Shown: positions 34,660 through 44,653 of the stretch, in pieces
Layout: each line of letters starts with the position of its first letter
How positions within the stretch are numbered: position 1 is the stretch's first letter
NCBI GenBank assembly: GCA_019925795.1
Contig: CM034307.1
Coordinates: 434,001 to 498,000, forward strand
Origin: Dendrobium chrysotoxum
Lineage: Eukaryota; Streptophyta; Magnoliopsida; Asparagales; Orchidaceae
Direction of reading: 5' to 3'
DNA: 64,000 nucleotides
Translations under genes and position numbers: made by a program
Notes under the pieces: model-generated
Told to the model about the DNA's origin: nothing
Databases searched by the model: none
The model's input: only the letters and a program-made list of their open reading frames with translations

Positions 34660-34843
34660 GAGAGTGTGGGCATTTGAGGGTGGATGCAAGCTTTCTAAAA
34701 ATGAAGAAAATTGCGAGACTAAGCTCCTTGGTCCATTGGTTGAGAGCTTAGCATATCAACTAAGAGGTCTTGGGTTTAAGTTTTTGTGTATGCGATGTGT
34801 GCGTGAGTTTGTCTTAATTGACCTAAATGTCCCAAAAAAATAG

Positions 34844-36097
34844 CAGCATTAGGATGTTTAGATTTTGGGAAAATTATTAGGTACGGGGGCCAGATGTAGC
34901 TCTACGTCTAGAGGAGAATCAGGAGCAGCCACGTAAGCAAAACTGAGCCGCGGTACAAAGCGAAGGGTGATATGGCGCATTCTGGTTGGTCTCCTGACGA
35001 CGTTCGGTGTTCGCACATAATAATTAATCCAGATTTTGAGTTTAAAGTTTACAAATATAATAAATATAATGTGTCGGTGAATTTATCTTAATTAACTCAA
35101 AAGTTAAAAAATATATGATGTAATTTAATTGATAAATTTTTTAACAATAATTATTAAAAATTTTAATAGTAATTTTTTTATATTCACTACACTCAATAGT
35201 GACATTAACACAGATTAGCCACCCGTGAGCCTTAGATGCCACAAATCAATTTACCTTTGTTGTTATCTCCCACCATCTTTTCTCTCTAAATCAACTACAT
35301 GTTCCACCTTTCTATCATCACTTGTAATGTTGCCCTAGCTACGCCAACTCCGACTCTCAACCAATCTCCTTAGCACATCCACCTATATCCCCCTCGCCCC
35401 CTCCTCTCCTCCATCATTTCTCTCAATCCACTCTCTGTCCTCTTTCACCATAGTCATAATCTGACCATCATCTTTTGCCTCATCACATATCTCGTGTGCA
35501 AAGTTATAAATTCATAAAACTTAAAGATCTCTAAAATATCCGCTGCGACGTATTCGACAAGACAAGAGGAACCCGTGACTGTTTTTCTTAGTGCGATAAG
35601 AGAAGTTTGTTATGCGATCCGTAAGCCCTATGCGTGCTTTTCATAGTATGACAAAGTAACTTTAAGCACATGTACGTATTTTTCATGATAGCCATAATCT
35701 CACAATCATTTTTATTACATTTCAAAAATAAGAAATTTCAATAAATAATATACATTGAAAGCATGTGCATAAAAGTCTTAAAATGCAGTGCTGGGATCTT
35801 ATTTAAAAAATGTCATTAAATTTTAGAGCGAATTACTTAGAGCATAAATTGAGATAAAATATAAAAATTTAAGATTTCATAAAATTCAAATAATTCAAAT
35901 GAAATTTACTTATAAGGAATAAGAAACCCAATTTAAAATAAATTTTATTTTATTTAGTTTTTAAATAAAGTAGGGGAAGATTTTTTTAGTAAACCGCATA
36001 TTATATTCGGGCCCTTAGCAAAGTAAGATTTCTTTCTTTCAGAATGGTATGTTATTTTTTAGGATAATTTGATGACAACAATAATGAAAATATCATA
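34844..36097. other. Intergenic region, nothing recognised
   Basis: AT-rich with a pyrimidine-rich part near 35270-35460. No coding, RNA or mobile-element signature seen. Confidence 0.5.
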
Positions 36098-36102
36098 GTT
36101 AT

Positions 36103-37135
36103 TGTTGCGGACTCAAATATACGCGGCGATAGAGTTTAATATTTCCGTCTCAGCGTTGTACGTATATTCAGCACACAAACAGAATCGAAATAGTAACACC
36201 AGGATTTTTACGTGGAAAACCCTGGAAAGGGAAAAAACCACGGGGCCACGCCCAGTTGAAAGAGTTCCACTAGTGTCGTTTGAAGTACACGAGGCTGATC
36301 CGTCCTTTAAATTCAGGACGATCAGATTACAATGAGTATCAGTTACAAGGACAAGCAGAGTTCCGATGTCACTTGAGTGTCCGGCAGAATTCCGGCGTCA
36401 CTTGGAAAGAAGTCCGGCGTCACTCGGGCGTTGGGCAGAATTCCGGCGTCGGGCAGAATTCCGACGTTGCTCCCGTGTGGGGCAGAGCTCCGGCGTCCCT
36501 CGGGCGCCTGGTGGTGCTTCGGTGGTGTTCCGGCGGTGTTCCGGCGGAGTTCCGGCGGTGTTCCGGCGGTGGTCGAGGAGGAGTTATTCCCTCCTAGACT
36601 TCTCTTCTCTTCTTCTTCTCTTCCTTCTCTTCTTGGCTTGGGTCCCCTCTTAAGAGAAATGAGGGGCTATTTATAGTTTTTCTGGAGTGGCATAGCCTGT
36701 AAATATGTGAGGGATCAGGGGCAAATAGGGAGTGATCCGGATGAACGGCCGATATTGAATCCCTTGATCCTGAACCGTTTATCAAGCATTTGAAGGTCTT
36801 AATGATATCAGAATTCTGCGATCTTGGACTCGTTGGATTCGTCTCGTCGAGCCGCTCGATTCGAGTATAAGCTCGTCAAAATCGGAGACCGTTTGGTAAC
36901 TCAAATTGCTGTTTGATGCTTCCAATAGCACTTTGGGTACTTGATTTGGACTCACTTGGGCTCGGATTGAGTCGAATTTGGTGTCGTTGGATTTGTATTT
37001 CCGAGACGCTCAATTCGACTATAAGTTTGCTGAAATCGGAGTTTAAATGGTCTCCGAATTAATTTTTAAAGTTTCCAACTTGAGTTTTTCCTCGAGATTC
37101 GTGCTCGATCAAGATGATTTTTTGACGATATATCA
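36103..37135 (-). repeat. 3' LTR of the gag-only element
   Basis: 1033 bp, TGTTGCGG...TATATCA on plus. On minus it has a TATA box (CTATAAATAGCCCC, about 36670-36683). The stretch 36360-36500 repeats the GGGCAGAATTCCGGCGTC motif, and 36520-36570 repeats GTTCCGGCG. Confidence 0.97.
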
Positions 37136-37150
37136 GTTGCCCCCCTATTT
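37136..37150 (-). promoter_or_regulatory. Polypurine tract of the gag-only element
   Basis: Minus strand reads AAAATAGGGGGGCAAC directly before the 3' LTR. Confidence 0.8.
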
Positions 37151-37379
37151 TCGGACGTTGAAGCTCCACGAGTCCGAAAATATGCGTTTCAATCTTTGGG
37201 AAAATTTTTTCGTGCAATTTGATATTTGCAAAAAAACCAAATTTGGGTGTAGAGGTCTCGAATGGCCTTAGAAGTGCCAAAATTGAGTCCGGAACGTCGA
37301 AAAACGGTTCCGGGGACCCCAAAAACGTCCAATTTGACCTTTTCGGGCCCGAAATTGGGCCCGAAAATGGGTTGGGGCA

Positions 37380-37642
37380 GCTCAGCCCGCGCCGGCGGCC
37401 GCCGGCCGCCGCTGCCGCTGCCGGATCCGCCCGCGCGCCGCCGCCGCGGCTGCCGCGCGCCCGCCCCTGCCCGGCGCGCCTGCCCGCGAGCAAGCGGGCG
37501 CTGCCCGCGCTGCCCTGGCTCCTGCGCGGCTCTCCTGAGCCGCGGCTCTGGCGGCTGGCGGTTTAGCCGCGGCTGGCGGTTCAGCCAACCGCTGGCGGTT
37601 GGGTAACCGCTAGTTAACCGCCAGCTAACCGCTGGCGGTTAA
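37380..37642. other. GC-rich block with GCTGGCGGTT repeats
   Basis: 37380-37560 is extremely GC-rich, in sharp contrast with the surroundings, and open in several frames only because of composition (Ala/Arg/Pro-rich). 37550-37642 repeats GCTGGCGGTT and its inverse AACCGC(C/T)AGC several times, so it can fold into hairpins. A run of about 27 T follows (37650-37675). Confidence 0.8.
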
Positions 37643-37698
37643 GGCCGAATTTTTTTTTTTTTTTTTTTTTTTTTCAGCAACTTCCCCAACTTCCCCCT

Positions 37699-37711
37699 CT
37701 TGCTATAAATA
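37699..37711 (+). promoter_or_regulatory. Plus-strand TATA-like box inside the element
   Basis: GCTATAAATAGCC, in the same context (TATAAATAGCCCCT) as the LTR's own TATA box but on the opposite strand and next to the T run. It could drive antisense transcription or mark an embedded LTR piece. Unproven. Confidence 0.35.
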
Positions 37712-37739
37712 GCCCCTATGGCCTATGAGTTTCTTGCAC

Positions 37740-38070
37740 CTCTCTTCTCCCCTCTAGTTTCTGGCATTTTGAGGCCTTCCGCCGTTTTTGAGTAGGTGAC
37801 TTTCCCTACTTGACTCAGCGCCCCTCCCTTTGCGCAGAGGTTAGAGTATTCCTCTTTTCTCCCCTCTAGTTTCTGGCATTTTGAGGCCTTCCGCCGTTTT
37901 TGAGTAGGTGACTTTCCCTCCTTTTGCACAGAAGTTAGCGGTTTTCCCTCTTTTTTCTCTCATTCTGGCTTTCTGGCAGTTGAGGCATTCCGTTGTTATT
38001 CAGTAGGTGATTTTCCCCACTTGAGACAACGCCCCTCCTCTTGTACAGGAGTTAGAAATTTCTTTTCTTT
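37740..38070 (+). repeat. Tandem array A, about 111-bp unit, 3 copies
   Basis: The unit begins near TCTAGTTTCTGGCATTTTGA at 37753 and 37865 and recurs in decayed form near 37965. The first two copies are nearly identical over 60 bases. Confidence 0.85.
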
Positions 38071-38099
38071 TTCATTCCTTCATGTGGAGGTGAGATGTT

Positions 38100-39290
38100 A
38101 GTCGGAGGGAGTCTGAAGATGGTCGGAAGTCAGGCATCGGGAAGAAGTACGGCGTCGGGTAGAACTCCGACGAAAATCCGTCGGCGGGAAGAAGTCCTAT
38201 GACGGGTAGAAATTCGGTGTCGGGTAGAAGCCCAACAAACACCCGGCGATGGGCAGAAGTCCGACGTCGGGAAGAATTACGGCGTCGGATATAACTTCAA
38301 CGAAAATCCGTCAGCGGGCAGAAGTCCCACGACGGGTAGAAATTTGGTGTCGGGTAGAAGCCCAACAAACATCCGGCAACGGGCAGAAGTCCGACGTCGG
38401 GAAGAATTACGGCGTCGGATATAACTTCAACGAAAATCCGTCAGCGGGCAGAAGTCCCACGACGGGTAGAAATTTGGTGTCGGGTAGAAGCCCAACAAAC
38501 ATCCGGCAACGGGCAGAAGTCCGACGTCGGGAAGAAGTACAGCATTGGGTAGAAATCAAGCGTCGGGTAGAACTCCGACGAGGGTCCGACGATGGGCAGA
38601 AGTCCGGCGTCGGGTAGAAGTTCGGCATCGGGTAGAACCCTAACAAGGGTCCGGTGACGAGCAGAAGTCCGACGTCAGGTACAGTTCAGCGTTGGGTCGA
38701 AGTCCGACGAGGGTCCGGCGACGGGCAGAAATCCGGTGTCGGGTAGAAGTCTGACGAGGGTCCGGCGACGGGCAGAACTCTGGTGTCAGGCAGAAGTTCG
38801 ACGAATGACCCACGATGGGCAGAAGTCCTTCAACGGGAGGAAGCTCGGTGTCGGGCAGAAGTCCGACGAATGTCCCGCGACGGGCAGAAGTCCTTCAACG
38901 GGAGGAAGCTCGGTGTCGGGCAGAAGTCCGACGAATGTCCCGCGACGGGCAGAAGTCCTTCAACGGGAGGAAGCTCGGCGTCAGATAGAAGTCTGACAAA
39001 AGTCCCGCGACTGGCAGAAGTCCTGCGTCGAGTGGAAGTACGGTGTCGGGCAGAAGTCCGACGAAAATATTGGGCAAAATTCCAACGAAAGTCCGGCGAC
39101 GGGTAGAGACCCAGCAACGGGAAGAAGCTCGTCGTTGGGCAGAAGTCCGATGAAAGTCCCTCGACGGGCATAAGTACAACGTCGGGTAGATATCCGAGGC
39201 AAGTCACGCAACTGGCAGAAATACAACGTTGGGTAGAAATTCGACGAGGGTCTGGCGACGGGCAGATGATGGCCGGCATCCAGTAACATT
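38100..39290 (+). repeat. Tandem array B, 65-bp unit with 130-bp dimers
   Basis: About 18 units built on GGGCAGAAGTCCGACGTCGG. The same phrase falls at 38251, 38381 and 38511 (130 bp apart), and AGAAGTCCTTCAACGGGAGG at 38821, 38886 and 38951 (65 bp apart), so 130 is a dimer of 65. Each 65-mer holds about three 21-22-bp subunits. Apparent open frames here are repeat artefacts. Confidence 0.93.
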
Positions 39291-39769
39291 GTGTTAAGGC
39301 AATATTCATCCATACTTAAGTGTGCCAACATCAGATATTACTGAATCAAGAGGCCGAAGTAGTGTGACATGCCAATATTCTGGCAATACACAAACACTGT
39401 CAACTGAGTGGAGGTCTGATGATGATCCAGTTATATCCTTTCTTTAAAGGAGCAGTTGTAGGAGATGCTTGCGTGCAGTAAGGGAGAAGTCACTTAAATC
39501 CACCAAGGATATTTGACTGTGTTAAAGTTACTTGTTGCTGGATGATACTAGCTTGTATGAGTGTCACCAGTGTACCTTTTGATTCAACTTCTGGTGAGAA
39601 GAAATGTATATTTGAATCTGAATTTATGTAACTCCAATGATATTGTATATGAAATGAGGATTTGTCCTCTAGAGGGACCTGAATTGTTATTGCATCTGTA
39701 AGACATGCTTTGTGCTTTTGATGTATTATTAGTCTGAACGAATGTGAGAGACATCCTTTTAGGATGTTT

Positions 39770-40410
39770 GACATATCTGAGACTGTAAGTCAAAGCCCTT
39801 GCTTGATGACGTTAAGGGAAGATGTGAGATTAAATCTCCCCAAGAATGATCTTCCAATGATTGGGATACAAGACATCATCCAATGACATTTGACCTATAT
39901 GAGGTTGTATGTCAGAGCCCTGCTCAATGACGTTAACCTGTATAGGAGTGGTCGGGGGAATCCACCAAGGATGTGAGACCTATTCGAGGTTGTATGTCAG
40001 AGCCCTGCTCGATGACGTTAACCTTTATGGAAGAGGTCGAGAGAATCCACCAAGGATGTGAGACCTATCCGAGGTTGTATGTCGGAGCCTTTGCTCGACG
40101 ACGTTAACCTGTATGGAAGAGGTCGAGAGAATCCACCAAGGATGTGAGACCTATCCGAGGTTGTATGTCGGAGCCTTTGCTCGACGACGTTAACCTGTAT
40201 GGAAGAGGTCGAGAGAATCCACCAAGGATGTGAGACCTATCCGAGGTTGTATGTCAGAGCCCTGCTCGATGACGTTAACCTTTATGGAAGAGGTCGAGAG
40301 AATCCACCAAGGATGTGAGACCTATCCGAGGTTGTATGTCGGAGCCTTTGCTCGATGACGTTAACATGTGTGGAAGAGGTCAGATCGAATCCCCCTGGGA
40401 TTGATCATCC
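39770..40410 (+). repeat. Tandem array C, 85-86-bp unit
   Basis: GATGTGAGACCTAT falls at 39970, 40055, 40141, 40227 and 40312. Units carry GTATGTC(A/G)GAGCC and GACGTTAACCT. Two more decayed units lie at about 39770-39970. It adjoins the 3' side of gag. Confidence 0.93.
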
Positions 40411-40731
40411 AGTGATTGAGACACAATAAAGATTGTGTATTTCTCGAATCAAGGATAAAGAGACTATATTTGTCAGTAGTTTTTCATTGTCATTTATATT
40501 CTTTTTTAAAGAAAGAGACAATATCAAAACTGGACGAACAACACATTATATTACTGTAAGACAATACAATAATTCCCTTGTACAATAAAAGAGATACATA
40601 TAGGGACAACCACATCATTTGACTTGGTAGAAATACTAAGGACATTAGAGTGACATCCTACTGATCATAGAAGAGATACATGGTGACACATGACAAGTAG
40701 TATTACTAACACAAAGGTTCAAGTTGCAGCA

Positions 40732-42318
40732 TTACTCAATCTCACCAATCATTTGAATATTATTCAATGGTTGTCTTTGTTGTTGATTTTGCCCCCCAGT
40801 GGGGCGAGCTTCTTCTCGGGTAGGTGGGTTCCCAATAAACTGTCGAAGATAGCCCTGGCGGATAAGTCTTTCAATCTCATCCTTAAGTTGCCAACATGCT
40901 TCAGTAGTGTAGCCACGACTACGATGAAAGTGACAGTACTGATCTTGATTTCCTGTATTTGGCTTCGAAGGATGCGGCCATTTCACTTTGTCCTGATCTT
41001 GAATCGCCATTAACACATTTGCTCGAGATGTGTTGAGCGGAGTGTACTCTTTCTCCTGCCGAGGTTCTCGTTGTGGTAATGGGGGCCTAGGAGGTATATT
41101 GCTATTCCCTTGCTTTTTCCGTTGTAAGGAAGAATTATCCATCCCAGGAGCACCTTTGCGCTTCCCATTTGTCTGCTCGAACTGCTTTCTGTGAGCATTT
41201 ATGGCTTCATCTGCGGAGATTTGTGCCTCCACACGATGAATCAGGTCGGCGTATGAATGAACCGTGTCGCGCATAAGTGCCGAATACAAAGGACCAGGAC
41301 GAAGGCCTCCAAGGAAGACCCCTCGGAGCAATTCTGGGTTTAGTCCTGGAATCTGTCGTGCCTCGGTGGAAAATCGCTGAAAGTACTCTTTTAACGATTC
41401 TCCCTCGTTTTGATGAATCCCGGAGAGGTGGGAAGAATCTTTAGCAATTCTTCGATTGGCTACAAACTGTTCAACGAAGGCTTTGGCCAATTTGACGAAT
41501 GAAGGGATCGTTCCAGATGGAAGAGAATAGAACCATGTTCGCGCCTGTCTTTTGAGTGTAGTAGGAAAAACCTGACATATGAGGGCATCCGAAGCTCGCT
41601 GGATATACATGATGGTTCTGTAATGATCGATGTGCTCGTACGGGTCGGATGTCCCGTCGTAGGAATCGATGCTTGGTAGTTTAAATCCTGCCGGAATAGC
41701 GTGTTGAAGAATAGCTTCTGTCAAGGGTGACGACTCCTGCAAGTCCCACTGACGAAGGGGTTGCCTTATGCCTCCTGTAGGGAACTCTTCTCGGACCAAT
41801 CGTCGCAGTTCGTGGCGAAGGGCATTGCGAGGGAGCTCAGTAATATGTGGTCGGGCTAACTCTTCGGGGAGGTCCAAAGGAATACGAGGTTGCCGACCTG
41901 TGTGCGAAGGATGGGTAGAACTTGCTGTATCAGCCAGTTCATTATCTTAATGCGACTGCGAACACCTCCTGAGTGGAGGAAGAGGAATCTCATCTTGAAG
42001 ATGTTCGATTTGAACAGCTTCAACACGTGGTGGATCTCGAGGGAGAAGAACCTCCTCCAGTGGTGCTAGTTCCTGTGGTGCTAGTGCCGGTTGTCGAGTC
42101 TCTCGCAGGAGTTGTAGGATCTCGTTCTGAGACTCCTCCATCTTCCTGATGCGGTCTTCAATGGACGGTCCTGAAATTCCTTCTCCCATAGCGTCTTGCC
42201 CCCCAGCATGAAAGGAGGCGGATACTTGGGGTCTATGATTCATAGACTGATCCCGAGATTGATGTGAATTGGAGCGGGAGGCTCCCAAGATGCGATTGCT
42301 ACGCCTGTTGGCCATCAA
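40732..42318 (-). CDS. gag: Gag protein of the non-autonomous LTR element, one stop
   Basis: Structural capsid-like protein that packages the element's RNA. About 529 codons in one frame from an ATG at 42318, only 28 bases from the primer site, broken by one TAA (41947-41949; CAA to TAA would explain it). The first 123 codons hold a coiled-coil-like EDRIRKMEESQNEILQLLRE. The second part has the retrotransposon Gag core (SYDGTSDPYEHIDHYRTIMY, ARTWFYSLPSGTIPSF, EYFQRFSTEARQIPGLNPE) and a Tat-type zinc-binding stretch CHFHRSRGYTTEACWQLKDE near its C terminus. The segment after the stop is 381 codons and could be made separately. A near-intact gag with no pol suggests retention under selection or very recent copying. 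Confidence 0.9.
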
Positions 42319-42345
42319 AGTGGTGCTTAGGATAGTGGGATTCGA

Positions 42346-42363
42346 TTCCCACAGACGGCGCCA
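42346..42363 (-). promoter_or_regulatory. Primer binding site of the gag-only element
   Basis: Minus strand reads TGGCGCCGTCTGTGGGAA, 3 bases inside the 5' LTR. The first 8-10 bases fit a tRNA ending GGCGCCA (Asp-type in related elements). Confidence 0.8.
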
Positions 42364-42366
42364 AAC

Positions 42367-43399
42367 TGTTGCGGACTCAAATATACGCGGCGATAGAGTT
42401 TAATATTTCCGTCTCAGCGTTGTACGTATATTCAGCACACAAACAGAATCGAAATAGTAACACCAGGATTTTTACGTGGAAAACCCTGGAAAGGGAAAAA
42501 ACCACGGGGCCACGCCCAGTTGAAAGAGTTCCACTAGTGTCGTTTGAAGTACACGAGGCTGATCCATCCTTTAAATTCAGGACGATCAGATTACAATGAG
42601 TATCAGTTACAAGGACAAGCAGAGTTCCGATGTCACTTGAGTGTCCGGCAGAATTCCGGCGTCACTTGGAAAGAAGTCCGGCGTCACTCGGGCGTTGGGC
42701 AGAATTCCGGCGTCGGGCAGAATTCCGACGTTGCTCCCGTGTGGGGCAGAGCTCCGGCGTCCCTCGGGCGCCTGGTGGTGCTTCGGTGGTGTTCTGGCGG
42801 TGTTCCGGCGGAGTTCCGGCGGTGTTCCGGCGGTGGTCGAGGAGGAGTTATTCCCTCCTAGACTTCTCTTCTCTTCTTCTTCTCTTCCTTCTCTTTTTGG
42901 CTTGGGTCCCCTCTTAAGAGAAATGAGGGGCTATTTATAGTTTTTCTGGAGTGGCATAGCCTGTAAATATGTGAGGGATCAGGGGCAAATAGGGAGTGAT
43001 CCGGATGAACGGCCGATATTGAATCCCTTGATCCTGAACCGTTTATCAAGCATTTGAAGGTCTTAATGATATCAGAATTCTGCGATCTTGGACTCGTTGG
43101 ATTCGTCTCGTCGAGCCGCTCGATTCGAGTATAAGCTCGTCAAAATCGGAGACCGTTTGGTAACTCAAATTGCTGTTTGATGCTTCCAACAGCACTTTGG
43201 GTACTTGATTTGGACTCACTTGGGCTCGGATTGAGTCGAATTTGGTGTCGTTGGATTTGTATTTCCGAGACGCTCAATTCGACTATAAGTTTGCTGAAAT
43301 CGGAGTTTAAATGGTCTCCGAATTAATTTTTGAAGTTTCCAACTTGAGTTTTTCCTCGAGATTCGTGCTCGATCAAGATGATTTTTTGATGATATATCA
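42367..43399 (-). repeat. 5' LTR of the gag-only element
   Basis: 1033 bp, same length as the other LTR, with about six transitions between them, for example at 42567, 42795 and 43389. Confidence 0.97.
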
Positions 43400-43706
43400 G
43401 TTATTGTGATTGAACATATATATAATTGAATGATATTTCAATCTCTTGAGATTTTTTATGATAATTTAGCTACAATAATTAGGAGAAAGCTTATATTTTT
43501 ATATTTGAATATGTTGATAAATACTATTTTTATTTTCTGAGATGATATATTATTCTTAATATTGTATTCAATTATAAGTATATAAATTCAAAATCATGTT
43601 AAATTTATTTATCCAATAGGTGTTGAACATCATGAGAATCATCAATGAAAATTTCTTCTTTAGAACCCATTCTTGATAGACCTTTTTCTAATACAAAGCC
43701 AATGTT

Positions 43707-43808
43707 GGCTAATTTTTTAAACTAAACATCGTTGAAGATTTAATTAAGTGATTAATCACCGGAAAAAAAATTTAAGAGTCGCCAAAGTCGCCCGTTTAAT
43801 GGGCGACT
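43707..43808 (+). repeat. MULE left terminal inverted repeat
   Basis: Pairs with 49996-50098. Its inner edge is a small palindrome, GTCGCCCGTTTAATGGGCGA plus C (7-bp arms), followed by weaker similarity for about 25 more bases. Confidence 0.92.
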
Positions 43809-44653
43809 TATCTCTTAAAGTAAGTCATCCGTTCATGCTTCCCTTTCTACCCTAAACTCGCAAAACCGACGGCGACAACGAGCTGATCTCCAGGATTTCG
43901 GCATTCTTCCGTGAGGTAAGGTAGTTTGAAATTTTTTTTGTGTTAAATTTCTTTCCGTTAGTAGTATTCTTCGTTTGAGTGAGTTATTTTGAAAGTTTAG
44001 CGTTCCTTTAGTGATTAGATTTATGATTTGTGTGTACTATGTGAGTTTTTATTTTGAAAGCATGAAGAATAAATCGATATGTGGAAAGTAGTTAGTTCTT
44101 GTTAGGATTTGTTTGGGTAAATATAGAATGATATTTTTTTGATAGATATAATGAGTTGAACATATATTTTTAACTTGAATGTGGCATAAGTATAACAATA
44201 AAACTATATAAATGCTATATTTTTAACTTCAAAGATTATTTTTGAGAATATTTAATTAAATAATAATATGATTAGAATATTAGTCTAAAGTTGTGCATCA
44301 TAATTTTTGCTATATAAATGCTATTATATTTTCTAAGGGAATATTACGAAGTTTTTGAAAATAAAATTATGAAATTCAGTCATATTATCCTCGCTATCAA
44401 AGGATTATATTCAAGTTATGAATTGATTTTTTTATTTATTTTGGTGAATGAGATTTTATAAATGTAAAATTTTAATATAAATTTATTTAGTTATCCTTTT
44501 TATGAAAAAATGATATATATGTAAATATATTTAGTTAAATACTTATGTGTTGGTTCATTTAGTTAATTGAGGTAAGATTGTGTTGTGTAATAATAGGTTA
44601 TCAGAAGTGATACGTAGCAGTGCAATAATGTTTGGACAGCTGTCTTTATTCTT

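Larger units (their letters stand above)
36103..43399 (-). mobile_element. Non-autonomous gag-only LTR retrotransposon (TR-GAG-like, Tat-type)
   Basis: 7297 bp with two 1033-bp LTRs (36103-37135, 42367-43399) and perfect TSD GTTAT (36098-36102, 43400-43404). A PBS next to the right LTR and a PPT next to the left one set the orientation as minus. Inside, gag (42318 to 40732) is the only gene; no protease, RT, RNase H or integrase is present. The 3.6 kb between gag and the 3' LTR holds three unrelated tandem arrays and a GC-rich block. This matches terminal-repeat elements with a GAG gene. The Gag type and 3' tandem repeats point to the Tat/Ogre lineage of non-chromovirus gypsy elements (inference). 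The LTRs differ by about six transitions, so it moved very recently, presumably with enzymes from a relative. Confidence 0.95.

Noticed and set aside
37219..37606. Ala/Arg/Pro-rich open frames of about 115 codons
   Set aside because: Open in several frames at once because of extreme GC content; no domain.
38249..39331. Overlapping long open frames on both strands
   Set aside because: They are artefacts of the 65-bp tandem array, whose unit lacks stops in several frames.
39970..40400. Regularly spaced repeats resembling a CRISPR array
   Set aside because: Whole 85-86-bp units repeat, with no unique spacers, inside a plant retrotransposon.
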